This document shows positions 58,703 to 64,000 of a DNA stretch of 64,000 nt, piece after piece (position 1 is the stretch's first letter; every line of letters begins with the position of its first letter). Source of the DNA: Amaranthus tricolor (taxonomy: Eukaryota > Streptophyta > Magnoliopsida > Caryophyllales > Amaranthaceae). The notes beneath the pieces are model-generated. The model searched no databases and had not been told where the DNA came from. It was given only the letters and a program-made list of their open reading frames with translations. A program made the translations under genes and the position numbers. The stretch covers positions 15,185,415 through 15,249,414 of the forward strand of contig NC_080052.1 of assembly GCF_026212465.1 (NCBI RefSeq), in the 5' to 3' direction.

Positions 58703-59022
58703 TTATAAATTCATTCCAAACATTTGGTTCATGTATTCCTCTCCGTATGCCACGGCAATGCAATCCTCAACTAACCATTTGGGTGCTTGTACTTGTTCTG
58801 GTAGTATGGCACTGTTTTCAAGCTATTTTTTTTGTTGTGTGGAACATCGTAATTATTTGATCCTTTTGCTTTGAGTATCTCATTCATCACATATTGTAAG
58901 GACATCCACACATTACTAAGTGTCTTTGGATGTAATTTATCATACGCTTGCTCAACTGCTTCTACTAACTTGTCAATGGATTTTGGAATTTTTTTATGCA
59001 TCAATTATTGAATGCTCCTAAA
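58703..59022 (-). pseudogene. Mariner-type transposase, C-terminal relic
   Basis: The frame reads KKIPKSIDKLVEAVEQAYDK, then VWMSLQYVMNEILKAKGSNN, then YDVPHNKK, wording typical of the C-terminus of plant mariner-like (Tc1/mariner) transposases. A TAA interrupts it just above 59004 (RSIQ, stop, LMHKK). After a shift near 58818 another frame continues APKWLVEDCIAVAYGEEYM to a TAA at 58703-58705. The catalytic DD-D part is absent. The family call rests on remembered wording. Confidence 0.55.
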
Positions 59023-59499
59023 AAAACCCAAGTCCAATATGCATAAATTACAATTCACTTGATAGGCTAATTTACCCTAAGGAAACTAATCTGATTGGCT
59101 GAATCTGATTAATTAGGACGAACAATACTCCGGGTACTGTTCAGTTTAATTTTTAGTTTTCTTTTTCTTTTTCAAGTGTAAAAACAATTCACATTCCAAT
59201 TACTTTCAGATGGAGTATATAGTATAGTTAATGTTTATATATATTTTTTAATACTCAATGATTACCCAAAATGCAAGATTCTCTCCTCCTTGTTTCCTTC
59301 CCATATTCTATATGAGAAGATCAAAAGAAAACGGAGGGAGTAATACATACAAGTATTTGATAAGAAATTTAAATATTAATTGAAAGTCAAATTCTAATAT
59401 GTCTAACAAAACAAAATACATTCATATGTTAAAATTTTATCAAATAGAAAGTTTATATAGTACCTAAAAAATACAGATAACCAATTACTGTTAATGTTG
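59023..59499. other. Intergenic, with one Stowaway-like end
   Basis: AAAACGGAGGGAGTA at about 59328-59342 is a Stowaway-type terminus. The partner end (GATGGAGTATA, about 59210) is weak. No gene. Confidence 0.4.
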
Positions 59500-59753
59500 C
59501 ACAAATTCTCGTGAGAGACAATTTTTTTGAGAGACCATTTCTAATTAGGCCGACCCATTATATATTTTTTAAAATATTATAAGTAGACTTTAAGAATAAT
59601 GTAAGTAGACATTTAAGATATTGAAACGGATACGATAAGTAAGCATTAAAAATAATGTAAATAGGCATTAAAAATATGATAAGTAGACATTAATCTTTAA
59701 TGGGATTAATTTGAGATATGTCTCTCAATAACACGGTCTTAAGAGACTAGCCG
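59500..59753 (-). mobile_element. MITE family G, copy B (inverted)
   Basis: Starts CACAAATTCTCGTGAGAGAC and ends TCTTAAGAGACTAGCC, the reverse complement of the ends of copy A. TTACTGTT occurs at 59485-59492 and 59754-59761, a possible 8-bp target duplication. The core has AAGTAGACATTAA and AAATAGGCATTAA units, the complement of TTAATGCCTACTT. Confidence 0.7.
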
Positions 59754-60118
59754 TTACTGTTGCTATTATTAGTTCATTAGTAATACATGAACTTCGCGCC
59801 TTCTAGCCTATAGGCTTATGGCAGTACATGATCTTGGTTTTATAGGGTAAAAATTAGGACGCTTTGAAGAGGAGGGGATAGCATCATTTAAGGGGTGTCA
59901 TGTGCAAGGTTTGCAAGGTAAATAATTGTGATTTACTAATCTGGTAAATTATATGTAGGTGGCTTATAGGTCTATGATTAATGATTTTGTTTTCTTTATT
60001 TTTTTATTATTTATCAGTTTGTCTTTTGTTTTTCTTTGGTAATTTATAAATCACTATAATTAACTTAGATTTCTAGTTATGTGGACAGTAAATAAAAGAC
60101 TTTAATCTCAAACAATGT
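59754..60118. other. Intergenic sequence
   Basis: No gene or repeat recognised. Confidence 0.45.
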
Positions 60119-60685
60119 AGTGGTATTAACTGGATATCATCTATCAAATATCATATTAAATTTGATTCGAATATCCATTTTTAGATAATGAAAAGCGTGA
60201 TCAAATTATGTTTCGATTTTGATTTTTTAATTTTGTTGATAGTTTTTTAGTTTGCACTTTTGTACACGCAAATATTTAATCTTACTTCTCTTTCTTTCTT
60301 TAATAATTTTTTTATTCTTAGAAAAAAATCAATTTAGCAATATGATTAAATTTTAAAAGCAATTGATAATTATTAAGTTATGCACCTTTGTTATTAAGAA
60401 TTGTAAATATTAGCATCTTTATGAATAAAATTCAAACGCTAACTCAAGCAATACTTGGCCATTCTTTAAGGTTTTTCTTTTTTAGATTAGTTTTTATATT
60501 AAAATTAAAATTATAATTGGATATCCAGTATCACAAAATTCTCATACGAATCCAATATTCGATTGAAAAATTAGATATTCGATTTGAATTATCTAATGTT
60601 CAATGGGATAAATCATTCGTTTTTAAAACCGAATACCAGATGTTTTACATCGAATAATGATGCATGCCCTTACTTTTAATATTTT
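60119..60685 (+). repeat. Dispersed repeat H, copy 1
   Basis: Shares TTTGCACTTTTGTACACGCA, then ACTTCTCTTTCTTT and flanking ATATCGAAT-like wording with 62943-63305. Its right part repeats ATTCGA/TCGAAT motifs. The class is unknown and there is no coding sequence. Confidence 0.5.
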
Positions 60686-62078
60686 TAGTTTTTCATAAAA
60701 AAAATTATAAAAATCTTACACTAAAGATGATCAAACTTGTCTATGTTTTTTTTTACCAATAATGAATAAAGGGTAAAAATATTACTATTAATTAAACCTT
60801 CTTCTCTTTCATTTTGGTGGTTATATATGCTTTTTTTCACAATTTTTAAGCATAATTTAAGTTTCAAAATCAATAAATATATTTCTTAAAATGTTTTTTA
60901 AACTTTTATTTATTCAAAAAGAATTATGTTTGAATTTCTATATCATTGTATTAAATATTATTCAAAACCGTACCTTCAAAATGAACGAAAATAATAGTAG
61001 TTATCAACAAAAATACTCGTACGAGTATAGAAATTAGTCTACTGTACAAAGTTTATTAATATGAAAGTAAATATAAAAAAATCTAAGGTCAATTTAGAAT
61101 TAAAAAAAAAAAAACTTATTTTGTAAAGGTTACAATGTTATGATAAAAAATGACACTTTTAAAGATATTTGTAGTTTATACATAGTAAGTGTTTCTTTAT
61201 ACATAGTGATCCAAAAAAATCATTTTGCTACTTCGTGGTCTTCTTATTTGATTTTACAGACATACACAAATATTTAACTTATTGAATATTCTAATCAGAT
61301 TATATTTTTATGTCATATTAGAAAGTAATAATATTTTTTAATGTTTTAATTGAAAAGTAACAATAATAATTATTTATTTATTATATTATTTTATCATAGT
61401 TAATTTTAAAATAATATGTTATTTACAGCGCATATTTGTTACATATCAAGTTATCAACCAACCAATTTGCGCATATTTGTTACATATCAACCAACCAATT
61501 TTTCTTATGTATGACTATGATATATAGGGTTTTAATTTTTGAAATTTTGTTGATATGTATCAATTATATCAACCAATAATTACATTTTTTATGACGTAGC
61601 TTTTTAAGACAAACATTTGAAAATTTTTAATATTTTTATTAAATAGTATGTTATGATGCGATGATATCATAGTATTTCCTTTGTGTCCAAGATTTTAGCA
61701 AAGTAAATTGTATCAATTATAAATTGTAAAAAGATTAAAAAATAATGAAACTATTTAAATTGTGCGAATGATATTTAAGAAAAGTTAAAAAATATGGATG
61801 AAAATAAAAAAAAAGTGTGAATACTTTTATAAAAAGAAAATTTTAGTAAATTAAAAAAACGTATTAAAAAATTGTGGCAAGGTAAGAGAGAGAGTAATTA
61901 ATTGGGAGTTAAATAGAGATACAAGTTTTAAGATAATGGTAAAGCTAATTGGGGGAGAATTATCATTAAATAAGCGTGTGATTTATGAAACCAAAGGCAA
62001 CAAAGGGCAGGGCAAACGGTAAAGGAGCGGTCTAATTAAAGTTCCATCCAGCTTCCAATAACGTCTGCTGACTCACAC
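60686..62078. other. AT-rich intergenic sequence
   Basis: No gene. A short direct duplication at 61428-61501 repeats GCGCATATTTGTTACATATC followed by AACCAACCAATTT. Confidence 0.5.
61428..61501. repeat. Short direct duplication
   Basis: Two copies of a ~35-bp unit, the first with an extra AGTTATCA. Confidence 0.85.
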
Positions 62079-62281
62079 CTTGAGAGACCGTCTATTTACT
62101 GTATTCTTAATGCATACTTATATTGTCCTTAATGCTTACTTAACGTATTTTTAATGTCTACTTTCAATATCTTAAATATCTACTTACATAATTCTTAAGT
62201 TACAATATTTTAAAAATTATATAATAAGCAGGCCTAATTAAAAATGGTCTCTAAAAAAACCGTGTCTCACAAGAATTTGTG
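62079..62281 (+). mobile_element. MITE family G, copy C (left end eroded)
   Basis: The core units CTTAATGCTTACTTA and ATGTCTACTTTCAATAT and the right end TGTCTCACAAGAATTTGTG match copy A. Only GAGAGACCGTCT remains of the left end. Confidence 0.65.
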
Positions 62282-62942
62282 GCGGACTTAAAAGTTCACA
62301 TGATTTATTATTTTCTTTTCTTCCCTTCCCTAACGGCTAACGTCTTTGCCACGCTCCCCTCTCATCAAATTCATACTTCATTTCTCTTCCATTTTATTTA
62401 TGTCACACTTTTTCATGCTTCTTTGCCTCACCTTCCATTTTTTTCATTTTTAATATCATGTTTGGCAAATGATTGTCTGATAAAATTATTGTCTAAATTT
62501 GTAGTATGAGTTGTCCAGTTGAAAGTGGTGGTTGATATATCAGTTATTTAAATTAATTTTTTAAGTTGATTGTTATAAAAGCATTTGGTAAATTATTTAT
62601 TAGTTATAGGCAGTTTATTAGAAAAAAATAGGCTAAAAGCCAAAAATTCAAAAAAAAGCTACAAAGAATTTTTTTTATTTTAGCCCAAAAACTAACTTTT
62701 AGCTAACTTAAAACCTATTTACTAAACACCTTTATTGTTTATTTGACTAACCAAAAAGTTAAAACGCAAAAAACAACGAAATAGCAAACAAAAAGCCAAT
62801 TGTCAAATATCTTATAGAGAGCGTATGGTATATGGGAATAAGAAATTGAAACACTTTGGTTCAAATTTGGTTTTACCTAACTCAAAATCATAAATGAAAA
62901 ACCAAACCAAGTTTAGCTATGAAGGTTGGAGTGTACTTGTCA
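62282..62942. other. Intergenic, with a possible hAT-type MITE
   Basis: GCATTTGGTAAA (62581) and TTTACTAAACACC (62718) are inverted to each other and recall the GGTGTTTGGTAAA wording of many plant hAT MITEs. A hydrophobic frame at 62279-62509 has no ATG and no recognised domain and is not called. Confidence 0.35.
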
Positions 62943-63305
62943 TTAGGGTGTTTGAAACCCCGAACATCTTATTTCTCGAATAGTAAAAACCATGATATGA
63001 TTTAATTTGGATAAATAGGATATCGAATAATTTGTTTTCAAAATAATTTTTTTTTTGGTTTTGCACTTTTGTATACACAAACATTGAAACTCACTTCTCT
63101 CTCTTTTTCCAATAAAAAGTATTTTTTTAGATTGAAAATCAAATCATTTTCAAACGACAAATCATTTTGATAATATAGTTGCATATTCAAAAACCAAAAT
63201 TATGTATAATTTGGTTATGTTTTTAATAGAAAATAAAGTGTAAATTCAAATTTCACACCTATCCAATACGATCTGAATTCGACTTATTAACACTTTATAT
63301 TTTGG
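62943..63305 (+). repeat. Dispersed repeat H, copy 2
   Basis: Shares TTTTGCACTTTTGTATACAC, then ACTTCTCTCTCTTTTTCCAATA with copy 1 at 60119-60685, same orientation. Confidence 0.5.
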
Positions 63306-64000
63306 ATAATATCTTTGAAAGTCAAATAAATAACTGAACAAACCATCGAGAAATACTTTGATATTATTATGTACATTAAAATAAGATGAACTCTGAGTGT
63401 TAACTGCTTTCTACTGCCATTCACATGCCCCATTCCACCTCATTGAACTTTATATGCTCTAATGTGTTATTATTAAAACAATCATTCATGCTCTTTTTCC
63501 ATTTGGGCAAGACTTGTCAGAAAATGTGATCAGTGTGCTATCAATATTTTATTCACTTTATACAAATGCAAATCATTATTCCAATTAACAAAATTGATAA
63601 GAAAATACTCCTACCTCACATTTATTTTAAATTTTACTAATCCTACTTGCTGTATTTCTTCATGGAATAATTGTTTTCATTGCATTTTAGAGTGCCAATA
63701 AATGGAGATAATAATAAACCAAATTTTGTTTATGTTCATTTTGTATTATTGGGATTTAAAACGTATACATGTTACTTGTTAGTAATTTGAAAGACATTGC
63801 TGATGTGACAAAGCATTTGTTTGATTCTTGATATGTCAAATTAATAGTTTAGATGCATTTTTAGATGCTGATACAAGAATTAAGAAAAATCAGTTTGAAT
63901 TTTTTTTTTCTCTATTTTACCTCCCTTTAAATAAGTTGCTTTTTGCAAAAGATAGTGCAATTATTGTCAAATAACCAAAAAAAATATAATAAGTGCAAAA
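63306..64000. other. AT-rich intergenic sequence to the window end
   Basis: No gene or recognisable repeat. Confidence 0.5.

Noticed and set aside
62279..62509. Hydrophobic 76-residue frame
   Set aside because: It begins at GTG, overlaps a MITE end, and its composition follows TTC-rich DNA.

Overview
This is AT-rich plant nuclear DNA: Ty1/copia and Ty3/gypsy LTR retrotransposons, MITEs, microsatellites, and one conserved gene with a plant-specific architecture (a leucine-rich-repeat extensin, LRX). It is a dicot. A Caryophyllales source such as a beet, spinach or goosefoot relative is a weak guess from the repeat style and is not demonstrated.

Layout. 1-1266 is the 3' tail and truncated 3' LTR of a SIRE/Maximus-type copia element, ending in about 570 bp of TA repeat. 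1851-3314 is a fragment of a long LTR with gypsy-type termini. 3315 to about 10.8 kb is a degenerate minus-strand Ty3/gypsy element of the Tat lineage: 5' LTR, PBS, gag, protease, RT, two RNase H domains, integrase, a tandem-repeated 3' region and a plus-strand antisense ORF. Its 3' LTR is missing. 10.8-18.2 kb has no genes but holds several small inverted-repeat elements, two of them nested. 18252-34040 is an old, multiply broken copia element whose RT is split by a young SIRE-type element of 10.7 kb (22190-32885) with near-identical LTRs, a perfect TTCAC target duplication, gag, pol and an envelope-like third ORF. 34-40.9 kb contains the only convincing cellular gene, an intronless LRX gene on the minus strand (37257-39005). 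40.9-49 kb holds relics of a second copia family and a Mutator-type inverted-repeat element. One copia relic is interrupted by a clean solo LTR (46612-48934, TSD AAAAG). 49854-58556 is a minus-strand LTR element with very long LTRs and no coding capacity (LARD-like). 58.6-64 kb has a mariner-type transposase fragment, MITEs and dispersed repeats.

The window is thus a layered record of insertions around one cell-wall gene. No CRISPR, operon, tRNA or rRNA gene was recognised. The strongest observations are the dated nesting of SIRE in copia, the third ORF and odd gag/pol stop of the SIRE element, the Tat antisense-ORF relic, the codeless LARD-like element, the three-copy MITE family with internal ~21-bp repeats, and a start-stop uORF one base upstream of the LRX start codon.
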